64,000 nt of DNA from NCBI RefSeq assembly GCF_006442205.1, contig NZ_VFVR01000002.1, forward strand, positions 248,001 to 312,000. The letters run 5' to 3'. Source of the stretch: Mesorhizobium sp. B2-3-12. GTDB lineage: Bacteria > Pseudomonadota > Alphaproteobacteria > Rhizobiales > Rhizobiaceae. The notes under the pieces were generated by a model. That model was not told the DNA's origin, made no database searches, and saw nothing but the letters and a program-made list of their open reading frames with translations. The translations under genes and the position numbers were made by a program. Of the stretch, positions 33,768-43,088 are shown one piece after another (position 1 is the first letter of the stretch; each line of letters opens with the position of its first letter).

Positions 33768-36185
33768 ATGACGGCGACGCCGATCGTTCCCCCTGGCGCA
33801 CCGGGAATTCCGGCACGCTGGACGTCAAGCGCCAAGAGCGGCGTTGGAACAGCGCTTTCGCGGGCCGGCCGGGTCTGGTTCACCATCAGCCATGGCATAT
33901 TGAACGAAATCTACTATCCGCGCGTCGACAGCGCCTGCACGCGCGACCTCGGCCTGATCGTCACCGGCAAGGATGGATATTTCTCGGAAGAAAAGCGCGA
34001 TGCCGCGCACGCCATCGAGCCGTTCGAGGACGGCGTGCCCGCCTACAGGCTGGTCAACACGGCCGATGACGGCGCCTACCGGATCGAGAAGCGCATCGTG
34101 GCCGACCCGGCACGGCCGACGCTGCTGCAGGAGATCACCTTCACACCGCTCAAGCGGGCTGCCGAAGATTACCGCGTCTACGCGCTTCTGGCGCCGCATC
34201 TGGTCAATGCCGGCATGGGCAACACCGCCTGGGTCGGCGAACACGAGGGAAAGCCTGTCCTGTTTGCCTCGGGGCGCGGCACCTGCCTGGCGCTGGCCTC
34301 GTCGCTGCCCTGGCGTGGCTGTTCGGCCGGCTATGTCGGTTTCTCCGACGGCTGGCAGCAATTGAACCATGCCGGGATGCTCGATCCTGCATGCCGGCGC
34401 GCCGAGGACGGCAATGTCGCGCTGACCGGTGAGATCGGCTTCACCGCCACGAAGACAAAAGCCGTGCTGGCGCTGGGTTTTGGCGCGACGCCGGACGAAG
34501 CCGCCGAAAACGCCTGCGCCAGCCTGAAGCGGGGTTTTGAGCCGGCGGCGAAATCCTATGTCGAAGCATGGCGCGAATGGCAGGCGGCCCTGCTGCCGCT
34601 GGACCGCCACCGGACGCCCGGAGTGAACAGCTACCGCGTTTCAACCGCGGTGCTCGCAACCCACCGGTCATCGGCCATGCCGGGCGCGGCGGTGGCCAGC
34701 CTGTCGATCCCCTGGGGCTTCAACAAAGGCGATGACGACCTCGGCGGCTACCACCTGGTCTGGCCGCGCGATCTGGTCGAGACTGCGGGCGGTTTTCTCG
34801 CCGCCGGTGATGCCGCTTCGGCACTGCGGACTCTGGAGTACCTCGGTTCCATCCAGCAGCCCGACGGCCATTGGCCGCAGAACGCCTGGCTCGACGGCTC
34901 AGCCTATTGGCCGGGGATTCAGATGGACGAATGCGCCTTTCCCCTGCTGCTCGCCGATGCCCTGCATCGCGCCGGCCACTTGCCGGGTGCCAAGCTCAAG
35001 GCCTTCCTGCCGATGATCGAGCGCGCCGCCTCCTATGTCGTGCGCAATGGCCCCGTCACCGGCGAGGACCGCTGGGAAGAGGACGCCGGCTACAGCCCGT
35101 TCACGCTGGCCGTCGAGATCGCGGCGCTGCTTGCCGGCGCCGACCTGCTCGACGCCTGCGGCCGGACGACCGAGGCGGCCTATCTGCGCGAGACCGCCGA
35201 CTGCTGGAACGATCAGGTCGAGCGCTGGACCTATGTCACCGGCACGGCCACCTGCAAGGCGGCAGGCGTCGCCGGCTACTACGTCCGCATCGCGCCGCCC
35301 AACGACCCCGATGCCGGCTCGCCGAAGGACGGCTATGTGCCCATCAAGAACCGCCCGCCGGGCGACACGGAACGGCCAGCCGAGGAAATCGTCAGCCCCG
35401 ACGCGCTGGCGCTCGTGCGCTTTGGCCTGAGAGCCGCCGACGATCCGCGCATCGTCGACACCGTCAAGGTCATCGATGCGCAATTGCGCCGCGAGCTGCC
35501 GCAAGGACCGCTCTGGTACCGCTACAACAGCGACGGCTACGGCGAGCACGCGGATGGCTCGCCCTTCGACGGCACCGGCCAGGGCCGGCCCTGGCCTCTG
35601 CTCGCCGGCGAACGCGCCCATTACGAGCTGGCGGCCGGCCGCAAGGACATGGCGGCCAGCCTGCTCGACGCGCTGGAAGGGTCGGCAGGGCTTGGCGGCC
35701 TGCTGCCGGAACAGGTGTGGGACGGCGCCGACATTCCCGAGCGCGAGCTGCTGCATGGCAAGCCGTCGGGCAGCGCCATGCCATTGGTCTGGGCGCATTC
35801 CGAACATATCAAGCTGCTGCGCTCGCTGCGCGACGGCGCCGTCTTCGACATGCCGCCGCAAGGCGTGAAGCGCTACATCGAGGACAACACCCTATCGCCG
35901 TTCAGGACATGGCGCTTCAACAACAAGATCCGTGCGCTGCCTGAAGGCAAGACATTGCGCATCGAGCTGTTGGCGGCGGCGACCGTACACTGGAGCGCCG
36001 ACAATTGGGCGACCGCCCGTGACAGCCAGACAGTGGAAAATGCCTTCGGCATCCACCTTGTCGATCTGCCCACGGCCGGGCTCCCCAGCGGAAGCACGCT
36101 GATCTTCACTTTTTTCTGGCCCGGCACCGGCGATTGGGAGAATGTCGACTTCTCTGTCATATCTGGCGGGCAGGATAGCCAGTAG
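33768..36185 (+). CDS. Glycoside hydrolase family 15 glucoamylase-like protein
   Basis: 805 residues. An N-terminal beta-sandwich (~1-290) precedes the (alpha/alpha)6 catalytic barrel (NSYRVSTAVLATHRS, then DDLGGYHLVWPRDLVE). Likely catalytic acid and base are in WEEDAGYSPFT (~residue 436) and LPEQVWDG (~647). A C-terminal region (~700-805) looks like an extra beta domain. No signal peptide is visible, so it is probably cytoplasmic and would release glucose from maltodextrin-like or other alpha-glucans. GAGG lies 8 nt before ATG. It begins a rightward cluster with gnd, zwf and a glucokinase. Confidence 0.92.
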   Translation: MTATPIVPPGAPGIPARWTSSAKSGVGTALSRAGRVWFTISHGILNEIYYPRVDSACTRDLGLIVTGKDGYFSEEKRDAAHAIEPFEDGVPAYRLVNTADDGAYRIEKRIVADPARPTLLQEITFTPLKRAAEDYRVYALLAPHLVNAGMGNTAWVGEHEGKPVLFASGRGTCLALASSLPWRGCSAGYVGFSDGWQQLNHAGMLDPACRRAEDGNVALTGEIGFTATKTKAVLALGFGATPDEAAENACASLKRGFEPAAKSYVEAWREWQAALLPLDRHRTPGVNSYRVSTAVLATHRSSAMPGAAVASLSIPWGFNKGDDDLGGYHLVWPRDLVETAGGFLAAGDAASALRTLEYLGSIQQPDGHWPQNAWLDGSAYWPGIQMDECAFPLLLADALHRAGHLPGAKLKAFLPMIERAASYVVRNGPVTGEDRWEEDAGYSPFTLAVEIAALLAGADLLDACGRTTEAAYLRETADCWNDQVERWTYVTGTATCKAAGVAGYYVRIAPPNDPDAGSPKDGYVPIKNRPPGDTERPAEEIVSPDALALVRFGLRAADDPRIVDTVKVIDAQLRRELPQGPLWYRYNSDGYGEHADGSPFDGTGQGRPWPLLAGERAHYELAAGRKDMAASLLDALEGSAGLGGLLPEQVWDGADIPERELLHGKPSGSAMPLVWAHSEHIKLLRSLRDGAVFDMPPQGVKRYIEDNTLSPFRTWRFNNKIRALPEGKTLRIELLAAATVHWSADNWATARDSQTVENAFGIHLVDLPTAGLPSGSTLIFTFFWPGTGDWENVDFSVISGGQDSQ

Positions 36186-36236
36186 ATCCTTCTCCAGGGA
36201 AACCCCGAGACTCTTTCAGGAAACAGGGACGAAACC

Positions 36237-37253
36237 ATGCAGATCGGAATGATGGGACTGGGCCGGATGGGCGCCAACATGGTGCGGCGCCTGATGCGCG
36301 ACAACCACGAATGCGTCGTCTACGACATCAACCCGGCCAGCGTCGCCGCGCTTGTGAGCGACGGCGCCTTGGGGGCGGCATCCCTGGAGGAATTCGTCGG
36401 CAAGCTCGCCAAGCCGCGCTGTGTCTGGCTGATGCTGCCGGCGGCGATCACCGGCAGGATCATCGATCAGGTCACGGCGCTGATGGAGCCCGGCGACATC
36501 GTCATCGACGGCGGCAATTCCTACTACCACGACGCCGTCGACCAGGCCGCGAAACTGGCCACCAAGGGTATGCATCTTGTCGATGTCGGCACCAGCGGCG
36601 GTGTCTGGGGCCTGGAGCGTGGCTACTGCCTGATGATCGGCGGCCCCGACGTGGCGGTGCAGCACCTCGATTCGGTCTTTGCCACGCTGGCGCCGGGCCT
36701 CGATGCCGGCGCGGCGGCGCCGGACAAGGCCGCCGGGACCGCGCCTTTCGGCTACCTGCATTGCGGACCGAGCGGCGCCGGCCACTTCGTCAAGATGGTG
36801 CACAACGGCATCGAATATGGCGTCATGGCCGCCTATGCGGAAGGCATGAACATCCTGAAGTCGGCCAATGCCGGCAAAAGGCCGCGCACGGCGGACGCCG
36901 AGACCAGCCCGCTGGAAAACCCGCAATACTACCAGTTCGACATCGACCTTCCGCAGGTGGCCGAGGTCTGGCGGCATGGCAGCGTCATCGGCTCCTGGCT
37001 GCTCGATCTCACCGCCGGCGCGCTGAAGAGCGATCCGGGCCTCGCCCAGTTCGGCGGCCGGGTTTCGGATTCCGGCGAGGGACGCTGGACGCTGAAGGCA
37101 GCGATCGACACCGGCGTGCCGGCCCCGGTCCTGTCCTCGGCCCTGTTCGACCGCTTCTCCTCGCAAGGCGAATCCGAATTCGCCGACAAGCTCTTGTCCG
37201 CCATGCGCTACGCTTTCGGCGGCCACATCGAAAAGCCGAAGGCCGGCAAGTGA
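36237..37253 (+). CDS. gnd: 6-phosphogluconate dehydrogenase, decarboxylating (short form)
   Basis: 338 residues, the short GndA/YqeC-like class rather than the ~470-residue form. NAD(P) motif [10 protein letters not shown] at 6-15, DGGNSYYHD (substrate loop, ~89-97), [19 protein letters not shown] and the catalytic Lys in [13 protein letters not shown]. Converts 6-phosphogluconate to ribulose-5-phosphate and CO2. The short form is often NAD-linked, which is family knowledge and not visible here. It lies 51 bp after the glucoamylase and 22 bp before zwf. Confidence 0.93.
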   Translation: MQIGMMGLGRMGANMVRRLMRDNHECVVYDINPASVAALVSDGALGAASLEEFVGKLAKPRCVWLMLPAAITGRIIDQVTALMEPGDIVIDGGNSYYHDAVDQAAKLATKGMHLVDVGTSGGVWGLERGYCLMIGGPDVAVQHLDSVFATLAPGLDAGAAAPDKAAGTAPFGYLHCGPSGAGHFVKMVHNGIEYGVMAAYAEGMNILKSANAGKRPRTADAETSPLENPQYYQFDIDLPQVAEVWRHGSVIGSWLLDLTAGALKSDPGLAQFGGRVSDSGEGRWTLKAAIDTGVPAPVLSSALFDRFSSQGESEFADKLLSAMRYAFGGHIEKPKAGK

Positions 37254-37275
37254 CGGCGACAGGGGAGACGCGCGC

Positions 37276-38652
37276 ATGAGCCAGGAACGGTCCGACACGC
37301 TGGTGCTCTTCGGAGCGACCGGCGACCTCGCCCACAAGAAGATATTTCCAGCCCTTTACCAGATGGTCGCCAAGGGCACGCTCACCGAACCGGTGATCGG
37401 CGTCGCCTTCGATGCCTGGGATTTGAAGCAGTTGCAGGACCGTGCCCGCGACGGAATCGTCAACGCGCTCGGCAAGATCGACGAGAAGGTGTTCGCCAAG
37501 CTGGCGTCGCTGCTGCGTTATGTCAGCGGCGACTACCGCGATCCGGCCACTTTCGAGAAGCTGAAGACCGCCCTCGGCAGCGCCCAGCGGCTGCTGCACT
37601 ACATGGCGGTGCCGCCGACCATGTTCGAGACCGTCGTGCAAGGGCTGGAGCAATCGGGCACCGCGCATGGCGCGCGGCTGATGGTGGAAAAGCCGTTCGG
37701 CCACGATCTGCAGTCGGCGCGCTGGCTGAACCGGGTGCTGCACCTGGTGTTCGACGAACAGTCGATCTTCCGCATCGACCACTATCTCGGCAAGGAAGCG
37801 ATCCAAAACCTGCTCTATTTCCGCTTCGCCAACGCCCTGCTCGAGCCGATCTGGAACCGCAACTTCGTCGAGAGCGTGCAGATTACGATGGCCGAGGATT
37901 TCGGCGTCGAAGGGCGCGGCCGCTTCTATGACGATGTCGGTGCGATCCGCGACGTCATCGAGAACCATCTGCTCAACATTCTGCTGCTGCTCGCCATGGA
38001 GCCGCCGGTCGGCCGCTCCGCCGACGATTTGATCGACGAGAAGGTGCAGGTGCTGCGCGCTATCAGGACATTGACGAAGGACGATGTCGTGCGCGGCCAG
38101 TTCGCCGGCTATCTCGCCGAGCCCGGCGTGGCGCCGAACTCGCCGGTCGAGACCTTCGCGGCCGTGCGTTTCTTCGTCGACACCTGGCGCTGGCAGGACG
38201 TGCCCTTCTTCATCCGCGCCGGCAAGAACATGCCGGTGCATGTCACGGAGGTGGTGGTGCGGCTGAAGCGGCCGCCCCTCGACGTCTTCGACCCAATCAA
38301 GCCCGCCGATCAGAATTACGTCCGTTTCCGCATCGACCCGCAGGTGATGATCGCCATCGGCGCCCAGCGCAAGGCGCCCGGCGACGACATGATCGGCGAA
38401 CAGGTGGAACTCACCGCGCTCGACGACTCCAAGGGCGACATGCCGCCCTATGAACGGCTGATCGGCGACGCCATGAACGGCAATGGCCAGCTCTTCACCC
38501 GCCAGGACGCGGCGGAACTCGCCTGGCGCATCGTCGGTCCGGTGCTCGGCGACACCACGCCGCCGCATCTTTACGAACCCAAGACATGGGGACCGGCGGA
38601 CGCCATGGCCGGCTTCGGGCCGCCCAATGGCTGGATCGACCCGGTGGCATGA
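37276..38652 (+). CDS. zwf: Glucose-6-phosphate 1-dehydrogenase
   Basis: 458 residues. Cofactor motif [20 protein letters not shown] near the N-terminus, the substrate-binding/active-site block [22 protein letters not shown] (His-Tyr-Lys) and [16 protein letters not shown]. Oxidises glucose-6-phosphate to 6-phosphogluconolactone. Ribosome binding site GGGGAG. Its stop overlaps by 4 bp an ATG (38649) just upstream of the kinase gene. No 6-phosphogluconolactonase lies next to it, unlike the usual rhizobial zwf-pgl-edd order, and this may therefore be a second zwf copy. Confidence 0.94.
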   Translation: MSQERSDTLVLFGATGDLAHKKIFPALYQMVAKGTLTEPVIGVAFDAWDLKQLQDRARDGIVNALGKIDEKVFAKLASLLRYVSGDYRDPATFEKLKTALGSAQRLLHYMAVPPTMFETVVQGLEQSGTAHGARLMVEKPFGHDLQSARWLNRVLHLVFDEQSIFRIDHYLGKEAIQNLLYFRFANALLEPIWNRNFVESVQITMAEDFGVEGRGRFYDDVGAIRDVIENHLLNILLLLAMEPPVGRSADDLIDEKVQVLRAIRTLTKDDVVRGQFAGYLAEPGVAPNSPVETFAAVRFFVDTWRWQDVPFFIRAGKNMPVHVTEVVVRLKRPPLDVFDPIKPADQNYVRFRIDPQVMIAIGAQRKAPGDDMIGEQVELTALDDSKGDMPPYERLIGDAMNGNGQLFTRQDAAELAWRIVGPVLGDTTPPHLYEPKTWGPADAMAGFGPPNGWIDPVA

Positions 38653-38666
38653 GCGGAGGGAACAGG

Positions 38667-39371
38667 ATGGCCAAGGCGGTGAAGCAGGCTGCGCCGGAGA
38701 CCGGGCAGGTCGTCCTTTCGATCGACATTGGCGGCTCGCACGTCAAGATCCTGACCAGCGACGGCGGCACCGAACGCCGGACCGATTCCGGCCCGGACCT
38801 GACGCCGCGGCAAATGATCGACAAGGTCAAGACGCTCGCCGAGGGCCTGTCCTATGACGTTATCTCGATGGGTTACCCAGGCCCGGTGCGCCACAACAAG
38901 CCGGTGCTCGACCCCATGAATCTCGGCAAGGGCTGGGCCGGCTTCGATTTCGCCGCGGAGTTCGGCAAGCCGGTCAAGGTGGTCAACGATGCGCTGATGC
39001 AGGCCATCGGCAGTTATGAGGGCGGGCGCATGCTGTTCCTGGGCCTCGGAACCGGCCTCGGTGCGGCGATGGTCCTCGACAATGTCGGCCAGCCGATGGA
39101 ACTCGCCCATCTTCCCTACCGAAAAGGCCAGAGTTTCGAGGACTATGTCGGCGAACGCGGTCTGGTGAAGCGCGGCAAGAAGAAGTGGCGCGGTCATGTC
39201 TTCGACGTCGTCAACCGGCTGCGCGCCGCCCTGCAGCCAGACTATGTCGTCATCGGTGGCGGCAATGTCGACAAGCTCGACGAATTGCCCGCCAACTCCA
39301 GGCGCGGCGACAACACACGCGCCTTCGAAGGCGGATTTCGTCTGTGGCGCGACAAGGCCCTGATCGTCTGA
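38667..39371 (+). CDS. ROK-family kinase, polyphosphate-glucokinase-like
   Basis: 234 residues. Phosphate-binding motif DIGGSHVK at 20-27, MGYPGPVRHNKPVLDP, catalytic VVNDALMQAIGSYEGGRMLFLGLGTGLG (the Asn-Asp pair then the second phosphate motif) and VIGGGNVDKL. This matches PpgK-type ROK kinases, which phosphorylate glucose with polyphosphate or ATP. It lacks the usual ROK zinc-site Cys cluster. Start at 38667 follows GGAGG by 7 nt. Fourth gene of the glucoamylase-gnd-zwf cluster, so it probably supplies glucose-6-phosphate to zwf. Confidence 0.85.
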   Translation: MAKAVKQAAPETGQVVLSIDIGGSHVKILTSDGGTERRTDSGPDLTPRQMIDKVKTLAEGLSYDVISMGYPGPVRHNKPVLDPMNLGKGWAGFDFAAEFGKPVKVVNDALMQAIGSYEGGRMLFLGLGTGLGAAMVLDNVGQPMELAHLPYRKGQSFEDYVGERGLVKRGKKKWRGHVFDVVNRLRAALQPDYVVIGGGNVDKLDELPANSRRGDNTRAFEGGFRLWRDKALIV

Positions 39372-39391
39372 TATTATTACAGTTTAGTATA
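39371..39391. promoter_or_regulatory. AT-rich site upstream of the MucR-type gene
   Basis: An AT-rich stretch with rough dyad symmetry (ATATTATTACAGTTTAGTAT) in an otherwise GC-rich region, about 190 bp before the MucR start. Ros/MucR proteins bind AT-rich degenerate sites and commonly repress their own gene, so this is a plausible autoregulatory element. Resemblance only. Confidence 0.3.
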
Positions 39392-39578
39392 GTCCTTCAA
39401 AATGCCGTGTTATGTCGCCCCGATAGATTGCATTGTGCAGATTTGCCGACTAGGTAGTCAGCCTCACTACATCGCGTCGCGCGCGACGCACAAAGACGAC
39501 GCACTTTAATTTTGCGCATCATCCTTTTTGAAAACGGCCCCATTTTCGAGGTCATGCGCCATGGATGGAGGAAACAGA

Positions 39579-40043
39579 TTGGACGACGAAAACAGCCACG
39601 CCAGCAAGACCCTCGACCTTCTCGAACTGACGGCCCATATCGTATCGGCCTATGTCGAGAAGAATCGCCTGCCCGCGTCCGGCCTTGCCGAACTGATCGC
39701 CAGCGTCAGCGCCTCGATCAGCGGGCTGAGCCAGCCGGCGGCCCCGGTGGCGGCACCGCTGGTCCCGGCCGTCAACCCGAAGAAGTCGGTAACGCCGGAT
39801 TTCATCATCTGCCTCGAGGACGGCAAGAAGTTCAAATCGCTGAAGCGTCACCTCGGCGTGCATTTCGGCCTGACGCCGGACGCCTACCGTGCCAAATGGG
39901 GCTTGCCGTCGGACTACCCGATGGTTGCCCCCAACTACGCCGCTTCGCGCTCCGAACTGGCGAAGTCGATCGGTCTCGGCCGCAAGGCCGCCGTGGTGGT
40001 GCCCGTCAAGGGCAAGGGCCGGAAGGCCAAAGTCCCGGCCTGA
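39579..40043 (+). CDS. MucR/Ros-family zinc-finger transcriptional regulator
   Basis: 154 residues from TTG 39579, which follows GGAGG by 7 nt; an ATG at 39561 in frame is less well placed. N-terminal LDLLELTAHIVSAYVEKNRLPASGLAELIASV is the MucR oligomerisation region. The finger is Cys78-x2-Asp81-x9-His91-x3-His95, so the second Cys of the Ros finger is Asp, a variant known in several Mesorhizobium Ml/MucR proteins. Then HFGLTPDAYRAKWGLPSDYPMVAPNYAASRSELAKSIGLGR is highly conserved. Likely a global H-NS-like repressor of exopolysaccharide and symbiosis genes. Confidence 0.92.
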   Translation: MDDENSHASKTLDLLELTAHIVSAYVEKNRLPASGLAELIASVSASISGLSQPAAPVAAPLVPAVNPKKSVTPDFIICLEDGKKFKSLKRHLGVHFGLTPDAYRAKWGLPSDYPMVAPNYAASRSELAKSIGLGRKAAVVVPVKGKGRKAKVPA

Positions 40044-40071
40044 GCAATCCCGCCTCAGGACGACTGGAACA

Positions 40072-40113
40072 GAAGCCTGCCGGCGAATCCGCCTTGGCAG
40101 GCTTCATGTTTTT
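40072..40113 (+). terminator. Rho-independent terminator of the MucR-type gene
   Basis: GAAGCCTGCC (40072-40081) pairs perfectly with GGCAGGCTTC (40096-40105), with an inner GGCG/CGCC extension, and is followed by ATGTTTTTG with a five-T run. Confidence 0.8.
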
Positions 40114-40157
40114 GTGGCTTGGATAGGCCGGACAAGGTGCCTTGAGGGGGAGCTGAT

Positions 40158-41258
40158 ATGAACTACACCAGGATGGTGATCGAGAAGGAAGCGCCGGAGG
40201 AATACGGCTACGACCGTATCCGCTACAATCTCTCCGAAAGCTCGATCGCCGACCAGAAGCTTTCCGATATCGGCCTGTCGCTGCCCGACCTGACGCTTTT
40301 CTACGGCGAGCATCGCGGCGACAAGGACTTGCGCGCGCTGGTCGCGGCGCAGGATGGCGGCATCTCGCCCGATGATGTGCTGGTGACCGCGGGTGCCGCC
40401 GGCGCGCTGTTCATCATCTCGACCTCACTGCTGTCGGCCAGCGACCACCTCGTCGTCATCAGGCCCAACTACGCCACCAACATCGAAACGCCACGCGCCA
40501 TCGGCTGTGCCATCAGCTTCATCGACCTCGCCTTCGAGGACGGCTTCGCCATCGATGTCGAGCGCATCAAGGCCGCGATGCGGCCGAACACCAGGCTGAT
40601 CAGCGTCACCTGCCCGCACAACCCGACCGGCACCATGATGAGCCGCGCCGATCTCGACGCGCTGGTCGCGCTCGCCGACGCCAGCGGCTGCCATTTGCTG
40701 GTCGACGAGACCTATCGCGACCTCTCCTATAGCAGGCGGCTGCCCTCGGCTGCCTCGCTGAGCAAAAAGGCGATCAGCGTCTCGTCGCTGTCGAAAGCCT
40801 TCGGCATTCCCGGCATCCGCATCGGGTGGCTGGTCACCAGGGATGCCGCCCTGCAGGAAAAATTCCTCGCCGCCAAGGAGCAGATCGGCATCTGCGGCAG
40901 CGTCATCGACGAAGGCATAGCGCGCGGCATGCTGGAGCGCCGGGACGCGTTTCTGGGAAAGCTGCTGCCCGACATGGCCAGGCGCCGCGATATCGTCCAG
41001 ACCTGGATCGACCGCGAACCGCTGGTCGACTGGGTGCGGCCAGAGGGCGGTGTCGTCGGCTTCCCGCGCCTCAATGTCGAGCCCGGCTTCGACCTCGACC
41101 GGTTCCATGTCAGGCTGCTGGAAGACCACGGCACCTATGTCGGACCCGGCCACTGGTTCGAAATGGAAAAGCGCTTCTTCCGCGTCGGCTTCGGCTGGCC
41201 GGCGGAGGCCGAGTTGAAAGGCGGATTGGACGCCATTTCGGCTGCGCTACGCGGGTAA
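40158..41258 (+). CDS. PLP-dependent class I/II aminotransferase
   Basis: 366 residues of fold type I. PHNPTG at 153-158, cofactor Asp-Tyr in VDETYRDL (~182-189), and the PLP Lys213 in SSLSKAFGIPGIRIGW; the C-terminal substrate Arg is in KRFFRVGFGW. The N-terminus (IRYNLSESSIADQKLSDIG) and the small size suggest an aspartate/alanine-type or HisC-like enzyme. Ribosome binding site GGGGGAG 6 nt before ATG. It stands alone between MucR and the MFS gene; the substrate is unknown. Confidence 0.9.
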   Translation: MNYTRMVIEKEAPEEYGYDRIRYNLSESSIADQKLSDIGLSLPDLTLFYGEHRGDKDLRALVAAQDGGISPDDVLVTAGAAGALFIISTSLLSASDHLVVIRPNYATNIETPRAIGCAISFIDLAFEDGFAIDVERIKAAMRPNTRLISVTCPHNPTGTMMSRADLDALVALADASGCHLLVDETYRDLSYSRRLPSAASLSKKAISVSSLSKAFGIPGIRIGWLVTRDAALQEKFLAAKEQIGICGSVIDEGIARGMLERRDAFLGKLLPDMARRRDIVQTWIDREPLVDWVRPEGGVVGFPRLNVEPGFDLDRFHVRLLEDHGTYVGPGHWFEMEKRFFRVGFGWPAEAELKGGLDAISAALRG

Positions 41259-41389
41259 ATTCCGCGTGCGGAGGACGATGTGGATCGAAAGTCTCTTGAT
41301 CCAGGCCTGAATTTAAAGCATATCCGCCCCGAACTTTATCCAGTTCCATTGGTCGAACAGCGCCCATCCGGGAAGTGCCCCGCGAGCCG

Positions 41390-42655
41390 ATGCCCACCGC
41401 AACGGGGCCTCTTTCCATGATACCAGAACAAACTTTGCCGGAGCAGCGTTACGCGGCTTTCCGGCACAAGGCCTTCCTCAGCTACTGGACGGCGCGCTTT
41501 CTCACCACCTTCGCGACCATGATCGTTTCCGTCGCCGTCGGCTGGCAGGTCTATGACCTGACACGCGATCCGTTCGATCTCGGCATTGTCGGCATCGTCC
41601 AGTTCCTGCCGGCGCTGCTTCTGGTGCTGGTGACAGGTGTCGTCGCCGACCGCTTCGGTCGCCGGCTGATCATGACCCTGGCGACATTGGTCGAAGGCGC
41701 CTGCGCGCTGGCTCTGCTGGTTCTGACCCTGCGCGGCCTTACCAGCCCGCTGCCGATCTTCGCCGTGCTGGTCATGTTCGGCATTGCCCGCGCCTTCTAT
41801 GGCCCGGCCTCCTCCTCCCTGTTCGCCAATCTCGTGCCGCAGCGGGATTTCGCCAATGCCATCGCCTGGAACTCTTCCGCCTGGCAGACGGCAACGATTG
41901 TCGGTCCAGTCGCCGGCGGCTTGCTCTATGGCGTGTCGGCGGAAGTGGCCTATGCCACGGCGGCAGTCCTGATGCTCGCCGCCGCGGTGCTCATCTTCAC
42001 CATTCCCAAGCCCGCGCAGCAGACCGCCACGGACAAGCCGACAATGGAAACGCTGTTTGCCGGCTTCCGCTACATCTGGAGCGAGAAGATCGTGCTCGGC
42101 GCCATCTCGCTCGACCTCTTCGCCGTGCTTCTGTCCGGCGCCTCGGCACTGCTGCCGGTCTATGCCCGCGATATCCTACAACTCGGCCCCTGGGGCCTCG
42201 GCCTGCTGCGCTCGGCACCGGGTATCGGCGCCATCTGCGTCGCGGTATGGCTCGCCGGCCATCCGATCCGCGACCACGCCGGCAAGATCATGCTGAGCTT
42301 CGTCGCGGCGTTCGGCGCCTGCACTGTGCTGTTCGGCCTCTCGACCCTTACCTGGCTGTCGATAGTGGCGCTTGCCCTGCTCGGCGCCACCGACATGTTC
42401 AGCGTCTACATCAGGGAGACGCTGATCCAGCTCTGGACGCCGGACGAGGTGCGCGGCCGCGTCAACGCCGTCAACCAGGTCTTCGTCGGCGCCTCCAACG
42501 AGGTCGGCGAATTCCGCGCCGGCACCATGGCGGCGCTGATCGGCACGGTTCCGGCGGTGGTCATAGGCGGCATCGGCGCCGTCGCGGTCGCCGGCCTGTG
42601 GGCCTATCTGTTCCCGGCGCTGCGGAAGGTGCAGCATCTCAACAGCCGAAACTGA
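41390..42655 (+). CDS. MFS transporter, EntS-like exporter family
   Basis: About 421 residues with 12 predicted spans (MFS_3). ATMIVSVAVGWQVYDLTRDPFDLG in span 1-2, VVADRFGRRLIM (the loop 2-3 motif) and GPASSSLFANLVPQRDFANAIAWNSSAWQ, typical of the enterobactin exporter-like group. The start is uncertain among GTG 41375, ATG 41390 and ATG 41417. The exported compound cannot be inferred; no siderophore genes are nearby. Confidence 0.87.
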   Translation: MPTATGPLSMIPEQTLPEQRYAAFRHKAFLSYWTARFLTTFATMIVSVAVGWQVYDLTRDPFDLGIVGIVQFLPALLLVLVTGVVADRFGRRLIMTLATLVEGACALALLVLTLRGLTSPLPIFAVLVMFGIARAFYGPASSSLFANLVPQRDFANAIAWNSSAWQTATIVGPVAGGLLYGVSAEVAYATAAVLMLAAAVLIFTIPKPAQQTATDKPTMETLFAGFRYIWSEKIVLGAISLDLFAVLLSGASALLPVYARDILQLGPWGLGLLRSAPGIGAICVAVWLAGHPIRDHAGKIMLSFVAAFGACTVLFGLSTLTWLSIVALALLGATDMFSVYIRETLIQLWTPDEVRGRVNAVNQVFVGASNEVGEFRAGTMAALIGTVPAVVIGGIGAVAVAGLWAYLFPALRKVQHLNSRN

Positions 42656-42816
42656 TTGACATCGCGCTTCGCCGCCGGCTGCCACGGTTGGGAATTGTTT
42701 GACATCTGCCTTTGCAAGTTCGAAGCAACGCTGTAGTCGCTTTGCAAAACCGGGGCGCATCGGCGCAGCCGCGACTCTGTGCCAAGCCGCCGCCAACCAA
42801 CCAAAGGACGATACAA

Positions 42817-43047
42817 GTGAGCGAACCGACCGTGGCCGAAGCGACTGAAAATATCTATGCGTCGCTCAGAGCGGACAATGCCGACATCGACGCCCATATC
42901 GCGGCGCTCAAGGCAGCGCTGGCGCGCGAGGGGATAAAACAGGCGGTGTTCGATCCTGCCAAATTGGCGCAGAGCAACCGCTCGGGCCGCAAGTTGATGC
43001 AGGCCTATTTTCGCCAGCGCGGCGTGAGCGTGAGCTTTTCGGACTAA
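42817..43047 (+). CDS. Small conserved-type hypothetical protein, 76 aa
   Basis: Starts at GTG 42817 with AAAGGA 8 nt upstream; an upstream extension to 42712 has no support. The chain has an acidic helical N-terminal half (ENIYASLRADNADIDAHIAALKAALA) and a basic C-terminus (NRSGRKLMQAYFRQRGVSVSFSD), which could bind nucleic acid or a partner protein. No family recognised. It ends just before a strong terminator. Confidence 0.65.
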   Translation: MSEPTVAEATENIYASLRADNADIDAHIAALKAALAREGIKQAVFDPAKLAQSNRSGRKLMQAYFRQRGVSVSFSD

Positions 43048-43060
43048 TTTTCCCCCTGCG

Positions 43061-43088
43061 AAAGCCGAAAGAGCACTGGTTCGGCTTT
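43061..43088. terminator. Bidirectional terminator between convergent genes
   Basis: AAAGCCGAA (43061-43069) and TTCGGCTTT (43080-43088) form a perfect 9-bp stem with a 10-nt loop, giving A/T runs on both sides. It overlaps the stop of the amidotransferase gene. Confidence 0.75.
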
